From: Marisa cornuarietis
Taxonomy: Eukaryota > Mollusca > Gastropoda > Architaenioglossa > Ampullariidae
Length of the DNA stretch: 64,000 nucleotides
Reading direction: 5' to 3'
Assembly: GCA_004794655.1 (NCBI GenBank)
Contig: SMMW01000584.1
Coordinates: 4,162,001 to 4,226,000, forward strand
The notes under the pieces were generated by a model. That model had not been told where the DNA came from. It made no database searches and was given only the letters and a program-made list of their open reading frames with translations. The translations under genes and the position numbers were made by a program. Position 1 is the first letter of the stretch, and the number at the start of each line of letters is the position of its first letter. Shown piece by piece: positions 1 to 10,110 of this stretch.

Positions 1-495
1 TTTGGCCTTGGCGAAATCAAAGACAGGGGTATCAGGCTACTAAAATTTGCACAAAACCAGAGACTCATCTTAGCCCATTACCTACACTCGTTAGATGGAT
101 TTGTCCATCGACTTCACCCTGTTGCCAAAACTCTTCAAATCCAGGATCAAAAAGGCCAAAATGAGGATATTTCCAGGTAATGACATAGGCAGCCACCATA
201 ACTTTGTCTTAACTGTTCTGAAGCTGAAAGTAAGGATAAAACGCCGCTCAAACACCTTCCAAATTCGCTTTGATTTGGAGAAGCTGCAAGACTCAAACGT
301 TGCTGGAATCTTCAAAGTCAAAGCTGGAGGTAAATTACCCCACTGAACGTAGAAGACTTTACTGTAGACCCCGTCTCTGGAAACACCAGAGAGGTGCTAC
401 TGTCAATTGCCCAGAGAGTTTTAGGGCATCAAAAGTACGAACGACATCCTAGATCTCTATAATCAAAGGAAGGCCTTGAAGGGAGAAAGGTAAAA
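1..495 (+). mobile_element. Non-LTR retrotransposon endonuclease relic (RTE/CFDP2-like)
   Basis: Reading the plus strand in shifting frames gives the C-terminal part of an apurinic-type endonuclease as found in RTE/craniofacial-development-protein-2-like elements. The order is a FGLGEIKDRGIRLLKFA segment (1-51), an IGSHHNFVLTVLKL segment (190-231; the family has the catalytic GSDH motif here, and the Asp is His in this copy), an RFDLEKLQD segment (about 270-298), a short LLSIAQRVLGHQ block (about 390-430) and a DLYNQRKALKGER block (about 448-489). The frame changes at least twice, so the copy is dead. It lies antisense to P450 gene A, downstream of that gene's first exon and so inside its first intron. 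The left end is cut by the window edge. Confidence 0.72.
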
Positions 496-641
496 TAAAT
501 TCGAAACAGCTTCCAAGTGCGATACAACAATGGATACACAGGTGTCATCCATATAAGAATTCCGCTCGTCAAGGTCATTAAAAATTGAACTCTTGTAGAA
601 AGTGTATCTACTTGTCTAATACATAAATATAAAATGCTCAC

Positions 642-1088
642 CATTACAGTGGAATGCAAGAGCTTTCTCATTTTAAGCCAGTATTTATTATTGACTTGGT
701 CACTGAAAGAGACATCCTTAAAATTGTACATCACTTGAGCGGCCGTGAACATTTTGGGTCGGTCGTTGGAAAAAAGTTCTGTTCTCTTGTCGGTAAACAC
801 CTGTCTGACAAGTCGCGCCGAGTTGAGGAAACACAGGCTGCCGATGATGGTCCTGCACATGACGATCTCGCCATACTGTCTGGCCCACTTCTCACCCAGT
901 AAATGTAGAGTTCCCCCTTTTATCGATTTCAAAATGTCAAAGAACAGCGTGACACCTGATGGTCCTGGGGGTACAGGCGATTTTACGGGTGCAAAGATTT
1001 TGTAGAGAAGATAGAAAAATAAACCTGTTCCCGCGAGAAGGCAGGGCAAAGCAGGGCCAAACAAGGAAATGAGCTGAGATAACTCCAT
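642..1088 (-). CDS. Cytochrome P450 gene A, exon 1 (partial at left edge)
   Basis: This is the first coding exon (149 codons) of a CYP2-clan-like microsomal monooxygenase. The gene continues beyond the left end of the window. The start ATG at 1088 is followed by a hydrophobic N-terminal anchor ending in FYLLYKIF, a PPGP hinge, the family block CRTIIGSLCFLNSARLVRQV, and a C-helix WxxxR (W-LKM-R) just before the exon end. The donor is GTGAGC after 642, at the same codon position and phase 0 as genes B, C and D. The open frame runs past the donor to 429, but that extension has no P450 similarity. The last codon is Met where B, C and D have Lys. A CATATAAA sequence about 70-80 bases upstream could be a TATA box. 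Whether the rest of the gene is intact cannot be judged. Confidence 0.85.
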
Positions 1089-1157
1089 ATTCGTAATGCT
1101 CGTCTTGGCAACAACGAAGTAGAGCTAGTCTTCAAAGTGACACTTCTGTAAGAGATT

Positions 1158-1168
1158 TACATTTATAT
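1158..1168 (-). promoter_or_regulatory. Possible TATA box of P450 gene A
   Basis: On the minus strand the sequence CATATAAATG lies about 75 bases upstream of the start codon of gene A. A similarly placed CTATATATTTT or CTATTTATTTT occurs in the 5' flank copies at about 4690-4705 and 9965-9980. The surrounding sequence (an AAGTGTCACTTT-like block) is also recognisable there. The function is inferred from position and conservation only. Confidence 0.4.
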
Positions 1169-1799
1169 GGCGGTGACGTATTTGTATGGGTTTATTGTTT
1201 GTCACGTGTGAGCACAAAAACTGCCCACATCCTGATAAGCCAAGAGTTACACATGCTGCCTCAGGGCAACAACCTGGCTTAATGACCCCTGGAGATTATT
1301 TTATGATGTAAATAACTAGTGGGATGTAAAACAGATTTTGAGGGAAAAACGACACAGGAACTCACGATTGCAACTCATATTGTGACGGATATAATTCAAA
1401 TATGCTAATGTAAACAGGACTGGAGCCAAACTGTTTCGCGTCCTGGACAAAAAATTAATGCTGCCTTAATTTTTGTCTGCAATTAAGAACAGAGCAGGTC
1501 GTCCTTTCCTCTGGGTCTTTTCGTCTGCCCGTACTTATGCATTAATACTACTTTCCTCTTTAATTCAGTGGTCTTGCTGTAATATTTGATACGATTTATT
1601 AGGACTTCGTGACGTCTACTAGACTCAAAGAGAGAGATATTGAGAACTTTCTCATTTCTTGACTTTGTTTAAGACGAAATTCTGGCATAAATGCATCTCC
1701 AGTTTAAGCCAGTGGTACTAATCAAAGTAATTGTTCTTTCATTTGAAATTGTGAAGTAGAACCAAGAGACGGATTTTCAGAAGCAGTCTCACATTAACA

Positions 1800-1995
1800 G
1801 ATCAGATGAGATAGTTATTGTAATTTGCTCACTAATATTAGTTGTGTTGTCTAATATCATAGAATATTATTTAGTCCGATAGGCAGCTGCTAAAGTCTTC
1901 TTGCTTATGACATTTGCTCGCAGCTATATTAAGTCATTCTGTAAAGCCTTTGAAAGAAAATGCACTATTTCGTGTGGTTTTCTAATTCTTTGCAC
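1800..1995 (-). pseudogene. hAT-like transposase relic (DUF4371/ZMYM1-like), copy 1
   Basis: The minus strand reads LAAAYRTK, a stop, then YSMILDNTTNIS. This matches the fragment at 5793-5990, which reads LTAAYHAKFYYIILDHATDIS. The block resembles the '(Y)YSIILD-T-DISH-EQ' signature of the DUF4371 region in ZMYM1-like/hAT-derived transposases. Several stops interrupt it. The two copies and their shared flanks (to about 2790 and 6370) look like fragments of one element family. Confidence 0.55.
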
Positions 1996-2847
1996 GTGTT
2001 CATCAATCACAGGGTCAAAAAAGCGAGACAATTTACAAACAAAAGACTCCTATTGCTCGCACTCCGACGGTTTTCATTTGTACCCCAAAATGCACGGTTC
2101 TTCATTCCTAAACCCTGATTTAAGGTATTAGGCATTCCAGTACTTACAGTACTCTTCTCTTGCATGATCTACTGTTGGGTTACGTAGTCAATGTTTCTCA
2201 CCTGCAGTAACAGCAGCTCCGGCTCTCTCCATGTCTGATACTTTGCCAAGGAAACTGTACTTTTTATACTAAGACAATATCTGAAATAACCGTTGACTGC
2301 AATAACGAAAGTTTCACCAAACGTTTTGCCATTTATACAGAGAACAATAACTTCTTGGACAATTGGGGGGGGGTCTTTAGAACAAACAACAATGAGTTTT
2401 TCGTAAACAGTAACTTTCGAAGGTCACCCTCCATTCAGCTTGACCGAGTCTATACAATGTTAAGCTCAAGTTTATCTTTTGAACTCTCACTTGCGGACTG
2501 TACAAAACTCATATGTAGTATCAAGGTGAAGTCTATTAAAAGGGAAACTTTTTAAAGCTATTTGTTCTCCATTATAATTAAAAACTAATAATAATCTTTC
2601 GCAGAAGTACTTTTTTTAAACACAAAAAGAGGGCTTTTTCGGCTCTTAAGAGAAAGTTCTCGAATGTTTTGGCTTCATTTTGTCCTGCCTGGTGACTGGC
2701 ATGAGCAGCAAATGCACATGATTTATTTGCGACAACCTAAGATCAAGGTTAGGTCATATTACTTATTGCTCTGACGTAAGTTTAAAAGAAATCGGCTATG
2801 TGTCTGAACTTATGTTTGCACAAGCATGTGTGCCCTACTTAGTCTTA

Positions 2848-3664
2848 CCACGGACCTTCATCTACTGGATGAGTGTCTCTCATTCGTTGCCTCTTTGCGC
2901 TATCACAGGAGTGACCAATTGTAACAAACCCTACAATGTTAGGTTTTCACTTCCGTTTCCGATTTCAAAATGGCGGGTTTTCCTAACGTCGAAGAAATTT
3001 TAGAAGAAATTAAGCTTTTCTGTCATAAGAACCTTGTTAAAGAAGACTGATTGCAAAATCAACAGTAGTATTTTCTGTAAAATGTATTTTGGTTGTTTAT
3101 AGAAAACGCATGTGGGTTTATCGTCAATTTTATCATATAAAAACATCGTCACAACAGATGCTATTGACTTGCTCTACCACTAACAATTTTTTTAAAAAAG
3201 CATTGCTTTTGATTTTTCGGACACAATTATATAGATTATTCTGTTACAAAAAGCCTAGACTTTAAGAATTAATTTAATAAATGCCACATATGAAGGTCCG
3301 TGGTAGCACTGAGTTCACGACAACGCCATTTACTAGCAGACGACAATAGGGAAGTCTCCCGTTGCTAAGGTCGGTTGGTATTGTAAGCTATGATAGCGAT
3401 GAGGATAGATCTTTACTTTTTGTTGAGGATAACGACATCTCGCTTTATTGGTATGACATCCAACAATGGAAAAATTTGCACCTGTCCAATTTTTTTAATC
3501 CATTTACGTCTGCAAACCACTGACATTTATTAAAATTAAATGAAGGTCCGTGTCTCTTCGCAACAGCAAACCGGAACCGGAAACACGGGCGGGCTGATAA
3601 GGAAAGCCGAGACTTACACTGGATATAAACCTGAGACACTTATCCAGTAGATGAAGGTCCGTGG
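2848..3664. mobile_element. Non-autonomous DNA transposon with ~33-bp TIRs and TCTTA TSD
   Basis: The left end CCACGGACCTTCATCTAC (2848 on) and the right end (to 3664) are inverted copies that continue for about 33 bases with one mismatch. The element is flanked by direct repeats TCTTA at 2843-2847 and 3665-3669. The interior has no transposase frame. The terminal motif ATGAAGGTCCGTG recurs inside at about 3291-3304 and 3540-3552, so the element may be a nested or compound structure. The superfamily is not assigned. Confidence 0.75.
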
Positions 3665-3669
3665 TCTTA

Positions 3670-4500
3670 CTGCTTGGTAACTGGACTCGCCCTTCTATGA
3701 CTTTTAAATGAGACTGAGCTTTAGCTCTGTTGGTCTGGTAAAGATTGTTGTGTTGAAATGTTCACATAAATGTAATAGTGTTTTGTGAAATAGACATACT
3801 AAAAAATTTTCAGCTCGTAAGAGAAAGTTTTCGAATGTTTTGGCTCCACTTGATTTATTTGTGACAATCTAAGGTCAAAACCAGTGGCTTTGTTTTTTCA
3901 TGATAGGGTAAACGACATTTCAGAAAACCAAAGAGCAAAATATATATTCCACCATGAAAGATTTAGCCAAACTGCAGTGAATAAAGATTACAAACGTTAT
4001 GTGGGTGAAGCAGATCAGTGCCCTTTCTGTCTCAGGTAAAAAAAAACAGTCTGCACAGCCTATGAGCCATAGGGGCACCTTACACGTGTACTGCAGTCCA
4101 CGCGCACATAAAATATAAAGTCGTCAGTTCATTGTTCTATCTTTAAATATAAACATGACATTGTCTTGTCATTAAAAACTTTCGATTAAATGCTGCTTAG
4201 GCTATTTCGCTATATCTTGATATTCTATGAAACCCCAAAAATCTTTCTTACGAAGGAGACGTTAAACGAAACATTGGGTTTCAAATAACTACGTAAAATA
4301 CTTACAGATGAAGGCCATTTTTTAACTAAGACGTCAGAAGAAGAGGATTGTCCTACCCTGGACCTTATACATGCTGCATCCTAGACACAGTAAGCTACAT
4401 TTTACTGCTTAGTAATATTTTTCAAACATAGCTCCTCAAACCTGTCTCGAAATGACCGAATGTGAAATATGAGTGTTACTACACCTAAAGAAAAGCCTAA
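3670..4500. repeat. Dispersed repeat remnant, no gene
   Basis: A block at about 3800-3890 (AAGAGAAAGTTTTCGAATG and following) matches 2640-2740 and 6200-6310. I see no coding exon or structured RNA in the rest. Confidence 0.4.
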
Positions 4501-4507
4501 GACTTGA

Positions 4508-4640
4508 TAGACCTGGAGATACAGACTTTTTTCGAGAGGCAAAGAGTATGTGAAGATATAAAAATAACCCTGTTACTGTGAGAATTCAAGGCAGTTTTTG
4601 CCAAAACAACGATCTTAGCTGATTTGTACTACTTGTCTTG
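4508..4640 (-). pseudogene. P450 exon 1 relic (anchor and PPGP region only)
   Basis: On the minus strand one frame reads GLFLYLHILFASRKKSVSPG. This aligns with GLFLYLLYKIFAPRKKGVPPG of gene B, so it is the membrane anchor and proline hinge of a sister gene. The similarity stops right after the hinge. The PPGP motif is degraded to SPG and the start codon is not evident. The plus-strand 4640-4860 flank that would have been its promoter matches 9890-10110. It is a dead P450 remnant. Confidence 0.7.
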
Positions 4641-4860
4641 TTTGTGAAACTGGTCTTGAAAAAGTGACATTACGCAACGATCAGGAAAATATATAGCGGT
4701 ACCCAGTTTTGTTTAATGGCGCTTTTATCCTTTTTATCACGGGTGAAAGTTATAAAACTTGCGCATACCCCTGCTAAGAGTCAATAAACTGAGCTTGCAC
4801 AATTCTCTAAAGTACAAGTGAAGTAAGCAAGGGGTCATGAGAAAATATAAAATGGAAACC
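4641..4860 (-). promoter_or_regulatory. 5' flank of the decayed P450, TATA-like site retained
   Basis: This flank aligns with 9893-10110. Shared blocks include GACATTA-GCAACGATC, a TATA-like AATATATAGCGG (AATAAATAGCGG in the other copy), GTTTAATGGC and AAGTGAAGTAA. It probably represents the ancestral P450 promoter carried by two dead copies. Confidence 0.45.
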
Positions 4861-5792
4861 CATGATAGGTATACACACTATGAGGGATGGAGTAAATGTA
4901 TGTTGGTTTAGAATGTAGATAAGTCTCGTGGCAAGTAAATCTGTGAATCTACCTTTATTTGTTTACAATTCCCTCCATCCTGTCGCACCCGAGCTCAAAA
5001 CACAGTTCACGAAAAAAAAAGAGTTCCCTTAAAACCTAGAAGGTGCGTCAGATTAAAGGGGAGTTTGTTATCGCCTCGTATCGTTATGATATATGAGCAG
5101 CGACGCAGACCTGCTGCCCTAAAGTAAGAGTGAGCTGAGATCGCTCTACAGTGTGCGCGAGACTAGTAGGCGGTGTAAACCTTTTCCGAGCATAGCCACA
5201 TGCCTCATCTTTGGCTTGTTGCATAACTTGAGGGCTGGAGGGCGGGGAAGGGATCAACAAGGTTTGTGGGGGTAGCAGATTACAACCTTAAACCTGTCTA
5301 CAACGTTAAACCTGTTATCTGCAGATCTGTAGTCTGTTTTGAATATTTCATTCATAGAGGAGGAGCGATCTGCTGGAATCATTTATACATGTAAATGTAT
5401 CTCATTTAAAAACCGATTTGTGAAAATATGCTTTGGGTTAATGTGGAACATATTTTATCCTCCTCCTTAATATATTTTATTATTTTTTTGCCAGGTCTGC
5501 CGTTAAAAATTACGTCATTTGCATTCTATTTGTACTAATTCCTTTTATAAGCCAGTTTCTACTCTACTTTACCTTTTACTGCTCGGACCGATCCACGATA
5601 AACATATCTAATTTTTTAGGAGTAATTTTGTGAAACTGTATTAGATTAGTTAATTGAAATCTAAAAGAAAAAGAGAAACGTAAGAATGTAAAGGCATTAA
5701 ATGGATTTTTCAATACACACCTTTCTATTTTACATTAAATTAAGAAAACATTTTTAAAGTTCTTCAAAGACCATTCCTTATCCTTGATATAG
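4861..5792. other. No gene recognised
   Basis: AT-rich sequence without a supported open frame, RNA gene or clear repeat boundary. Confidence 0.4.
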
Positions 5793-5990
5793 TCAACAGT
5801 AAGCACAGACTGATATAAGCACAGAAATAATTGCAATTTCCTCATTGTGACTTATGTCTGTTGCATGATCCAATATAATATAATAGAATTTAGCATGATA
5901 CGCAGCTGTTAAATTCTTTTTAATGGTATTTGCTAGAAGCTGTAATGTCATTCTGTATAGCTTCACTATCATCCTTTCCTTTCTGTTCAA
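5793..5990 (-). pseudogene. hAT-like transposase relic (DUF4371/ZMYM1-like), copy 2
   Basis: An open 65-codon stretch contains QLLANTIKKNLTAAYHAKFY followed by YIILDHATDISHNEEIAII. This resembles the conserved segment before the catalytic core of DUF4371/ZMYM1-like hAT transposases (typically YYSIILD-TPDISH-EQ). There is no DDE core or C-terminal dimerisation domain around it, so it is a fragment. Its 3' flank to about 6370 is shared with copy 1. Confidence 0.6.
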
Positions 5991-6802
5991 CTCAGGTTTC
6001 CTCTTTGTCCTCTCACAGGCAGACTACACAGAACTCAGTTGTGACATAAGACAATGATTATTAGAAAAATTAGGAGAAAAGACCAAGTGGTATCAAATAA
6101 AGTTCTATTAAAATAATTATTTCTAAACTTTTCTCTCCTTTTTAATTAAAATGTAATAATTATTTTTGGCATAACAAGATTTTTATTTTACATATACAAG
6201 GTCCTTTTATCTCTTAAGCGAAAATTCATTAATGTTTGGCTCTATTTGTTACTCCTGGGGCGGAATATGCACGTGATTTATTTGTGACAATCAAAGGTCA
6301 AGGTAAGGCCATGTTAGGCCATGCTACGTATTGCTCCTGAGCGTAAGCTTAAAGGCTAACCCGAGTGCCAGATTTTTTTTCTTTATGATGGGTGTAAGTT
6401 CAATTAAAATAACAATTCACAAAATATAAGTATATAATACTTCATTTTTTTAAAGATATAGCCCATAAGATAAGCCCTTCAAACACCGGCATTCTAATTT
6501 GCCACCATGAAAGCAGAAGAAAAAAATACCTGCTATGCAGGAGAGCTCTGGTACTAGTAAGCAGTTTTTCTAACAGCGAATGTGGCTTAGTTCAGCAAAT
6601 CTATGCATGTCTTCGAGTCAGGCGTTCCAGAAGCAATTTTTTTTACCTAGAAAATGAAACAGTTTATGTTAGAATACATCCCTACAGATCAGAACTATTT
6701 AGAAGTCGATGATCAAGCTGAAGCTTTCACTAAGTTCACAAAATAAAATTCACTCCACAGACTGGTAAGTAAATCTTCTCCAGATCAAAATTTAATGGGC
6801 GA

Positions 6803-6909
6803 CAACTGACTCTCCTTTTTCTGCACTGGCTACTAGTCGTGCTGTGTTTTAATTTCTTTTGCAGGCTCCTTCCCTGACTATTTCTATGAAATTCTTTTCC
6901 CCTACATCC
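6803..6909 (+). mobile_element. CR1/L2-like LINE 3' fragment, left part (interrupted)
   Basis: This sequence matches the 3' coding end of the LINE at 29,540-29,660 (ACTGGCTAC, GTGCTGTGTTTTAATTTC, CTGACTATTTCT). It stops exactly at the retrocopy insertion and resumes at 8907. The orientation is plus. Confidence 0.75.
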
Positions 6910-8893
6910 TTTTTTTTTTTTTTTTCAAAATTAATATTTATTAACGATGGCAAGGAGTAGAAACTATCAGGCTTTCAAGACCTGTTGCACTCAGACTCCA
7001 CTACATTTTCTTGGAGTGGTATTTGTGGATTGCGAAGGGCATGTCATCACAATCTCTTCCCCATCCACTTACAAAAAAAACCTGAAAAGCCTGACACATT
7101 CCAGACTGCACTCAAGGTGAAGGTTAACTGAAATAACAAAAATCTTGAGAACAACACTTGAGACGTCCACACGTGAAAGGCATGAGGCAAGTGCCTACTG
7201 CTTACTCCGACCTCTGACAAGTAGTGTCAGCTATGCCGTCGTGCACTGTGCCAACAAAGCTTTCTCGAGGACTCGCCAGTACAAGAGCTGGCAAGCCCAT
7301 CGCTTCATGGTCTCTCTTTCATGCACTTCACGTGGCTGCCCAACGAAACTATGTGAACACGACAATTATTTTAGTTGCCCAGTGTAGTATCTGTCAAATG
7401 TCAAGACCATGACGAAAGTGTAGGAGGAGTATTTAGTAACACGAAACGCTGGGCTTCAAATATGCTTTCTCACCTTGAACATAAATCCTAAATGGGTGAC
7501 GCAGAAAAATATGGACACAATTTGCATTCATCTGCTGCCTGTCGTGGTAACATTCCCGTCAAATGCCAATTAGCAATCCACAACACTGACAGCTACCAGC
7601 TTCTCCATAGCTAGTTCGTTTCCTTATGTTCTTTCCAGTAATGTTGAAAAAGAAAAGAAAAAAAGAAAAACATTCCCATTGATATTAAGTTTTAACAAGC
7701 TCAGCAAATGGCATTAACCAGTCAGACTGCACATTAATTTCCTAATTCCTGGTTGCAATGGCATGAACATGCTAGGGTGAGAGAACTTCTTTCCATCAAG
7801 GTAGCGAGGCAACGTCAGGACACCCATGCTCCCACTGCAAGAGTCCGACCACATCCATCCCACAAAAACATACCCAATAGTAACAACTTGTAAATAACCT
7901 CTACACATCCATACAGCATGCCTCTCCCTCCCTGCTTCAGACAAAACATCAACGTCTGAGTTTAACCCTTTCACCAAACAGGTCATCTCTGATGCACTTG
8001 CAGCTGTTGTTCTGACTAAAAGTAGGTTCAGCTGAAAAGCTCAGCACTCTACGGTGAAATGGTTTGGGAGTCAGGTGTTCAAGCAGACCAAGAACTGGCT
8101 GAATGCTGAACATGGCAGACTTGCTTTACCACAGGCACAAGCACACGCACACCGACAGAACCACGCAGCAGAACAATGGGTGGGTTACAGCACTGTCCAG
8201 GATTCCCTTGACAACAACCAGGTGAGGTGCCAACATTTTTCAGGTTGCAGGAGAAAAATGCTGCTTTGTTCTTAGTCTTTTCTCTCAACAACGGTGACAG
8301 CTTTTCTTCTGGCACGCAGCCGCTCGGCAAATTTTGTTTCCACGGTGTGCCCTTCTGCTTCATCACAGGTCGTGCACTACTTGTGGATGCAGGTGTGGGG
8401 ACACCAGGTGAGTTCTCTAGCCTGAATTTATTGTGTGCTGTTCTTCATCTTGTTATTAAATCATGTAGTTGTCTAGGAGGCTGCTGTAACACCTTGAGTC
8501 TTGTTAGCTGAACTGGACCTTTCTTCTGTGTTCGGCCCACCTGAATTTCTACCCCGTCCTCCACGTCCACCAAAGTTGTCTCGATTGTAATTATCTCTCT
8601 GGAAACCACCATATCCACGCCCTCTGTATCCTCCACGGCTTCGATAACCACCTCTACCTCTCCAGCCACGACGTGAAACAGGAATGCCAAAAGTCTCTGA
8701 ATTCAGCTTACGCTCTTCTCTCCAGGTTATGCGATTACCTCCGCGAGACTTGGCAGTGGCTTCACAGCTGATATTGTCAAAGAATGACTTGGCTTTGTCA
8801 TAGTACACAACATTATCTTCTTCCTCTTCCCCAGTATCTTCAGCCTCCTCTGCAGCCCCTGCCCCCTCCTTGTCGCCATTGACTTGTTTATCA
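6910..8893 (-). pseudogene. LSM14 (retrocopy): LSM14 processed retrocopy, 5'-truncated, poly(A) and TSD present
   Basis: The minus strand carries the C-terminal part of an LSM14/RAP55/Scd6-type mRNP protein. In order these are an acidic linker, an FFD box ([13 protein letters not shown]), a TFG box ([10 protein letters not shown]) and an RGG-rich tail. The frame is open from 8892 to the stop at 8473-8475, 139 codons with no break. A ~1.5 kb 3' UTR-like stretch follows, then AATAAA (complement of 6937-6942), 11 bases on a 16-T run (6910-6925) marking the poly(A) tail. A perfect 13-bp direct repeat, TTCCCCTACATCC, flanks the insert (6897-6909 and 8894-8906). The N-terminal Lsm domain is missing and there is no intron. 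The parent gene functions in P-body assembly and translational repression; this copy has no promoter of its own and is probably not functional. Confidence 0.88.
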
Positions 8894-8906
8894 TTCCCCT
8901 ACATCC

Positions 8907-9375
8907 TGGCCAGACACTATGTAGTTCGTCTGATGACCGTATCCTAACTATTCCTGTCACCACAACAACAAAGAACGGTCACAGGATTTTTAGCTACTGT
9001 GCAGCAGAACAATAAAACTCTTTTCCGTAATCACCTTTAAATCCCTGTTACGTGTGCACTGAAAGCACACCTCTTCCTTGAGCTTGATACTAACAACAGT
9101 CCACACATTGCTAGTTCTTTTCAAACCCACCCCCCTTTCCCATTTATTGCTACTTTCCATGTTCGTCTTTCTCTGCAGTCACAATTAACACTCAAAGTTC
9201 TTGTTATCGGATTCATCTTTGAGTTTAATATATTTGTCTTTTATTAGTCATCAGTACTGTTGTTCATCCTTACGTCCTTTGTAAGTTGTCCATGTCTCGC
9301 TCTTGTCCGTAGCGCTAAGAGCACGCTTCATACGAGCGTGAGTATGCGCTATACAAATCACCCATTTATTATTAT
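8907..9375 (+). mobile_element. CR1/L2-like LINE 3' end, right part with (ATT) tail
   Basis: This continues the LINE broken by the LSM14 retrocopy. It contains the RT C-terminal coding end, then the family 3' UTR ending in GCGCTAAGAGCA...TATGCGCTATACAAATC followed by an ATTATT tail. The same tail occurs near 30,150, 30,600 and 52,760. Confidence 0.75.
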
Positions 9376-9765
9376 TTATGATTACAGACTTGGCCCAGCA
9401 AAGAACTGGATGTGACAAGACACGCAGAACCCGAGACTAGCTCCAGACTATTTAGTTCTTGTCTCTTGCTCTGTCAGCGTTCTCTGTGTATGTGGCTACT
9501 GTGACCATTTCATCCATCCAGAAACTTCCAATCGCTCACGCAACCACACACTCATTCCCATTCTTTCGTGCCGCACGCTTAGTTCGCCGTCACAAGCTGA
9601 GCAGTGAAATTCTATTTGATCATAGCCTCGAAAGAAAAGATTTTTATATTGATAACTACGGCCCCAGTTCTCCACTCCAGGGATTTGTGCAGTTTTCGTG
9701 TTCACGCGTGACAACAAATAACCTACGAAAATTGGTCAGCACGGTATTAATGTAAATCTCTTACT
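9376..9765. other. No gene recognised
   Basis: I found no motif-supported coding sequence here. The open frames on both strands have no recognisable domain. Confidence 0.35.
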
Positions 9766-9863
9766 GAATCTGGTGTCAAGGGAAGCAAGTCGTGGTTGAC
9801 AGGCGGGAGGAAGTCGAATTTCTGTAAGAGTGTTGTGACATAGAGGAAGACCCGCGAGCCGGA
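9766..9863 (-). pseudogene. P450 last-exon fragment
   Basis: The minus strand reads [20 protein letters not shown] and then VNHDLLPLT. It is nearly identical to the corresponding stretch of exon 7 of gene B (12,215-12,310). The heme-binding Cys segment upstream and the C-terminus downstream are absent. It is abutted within about 30 bases by the P450 5'-flank-like sequence 9893-10110. It looks like a recombination junction between the end of one P450 and the promoter of another. Confidence 0.8.
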
Positions 9864-9892
9864 GTAGCCAAGGAACTGAGTTGATAGGTTAG

Positions 9893-10110
9893 AACCATAT
9901 TATAACTGTTTGTCATGCCTGTAAAACTTGTTATCAGAAATGACATTAAGCAACGATCCAGAAAATAAATAGCGGGTTAGTTTCGTTTAATGGCTCTGTC
10001 TGTCCAAACTGTTCGTATCCATAACCGCTAAGCGTGGCGAAATGAACTGTTTCCAGTATTATGCAAACAGCCAGTGAAGTAAACACGGGGTCCTCGAAAA
10101 ACATGAAACC
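9893..10110 (-). promoter_or_regulatory. Duplicated P450-type 5' flank
   Basis: It aligns with 4641-4860, including the TATA-like AATAAATAGCGG. No exon 1 follows on its minus-strand 3' side; the exon 7 fragment lies there instead. It is therefore a remnant, not an active promoter of a gene that I can see. Confidence 0.4.

Larger units (their letters stand above)
1089..2847. other. Upstream flank of P450 A, no host gene; hAT relic inside
   Basis: No coding exon was recognised here apart from the decayed transposase fragment listed separately (1800-1995). The short open frames are not supported by any motif. The stretch 2560-2790 matches parts of 3800-3890 and 6180-6370, so it belongs to a dispersed repeat. 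Confidence 0.5.

Noticed and set aside
429..641. Extension of the P450 A first-exon frame to 429
   Set aside because: The donor at 641/640 is at the same place and phase as in B, C and D, and the residues beyond have no P450 similarity.
8473..8808. SERBP1/HABP4-type RG-rich RNA-binding protein
   Set aside because: The order FFD box, TFG box, then RGG tail identifies LSM14; RG-richness alone is not specific.
8445..8963. Other minus-strand open frames over the retrocopy
   Set aside because: They are out-of-frame readings of the LSM14 coding and UTR sequence.
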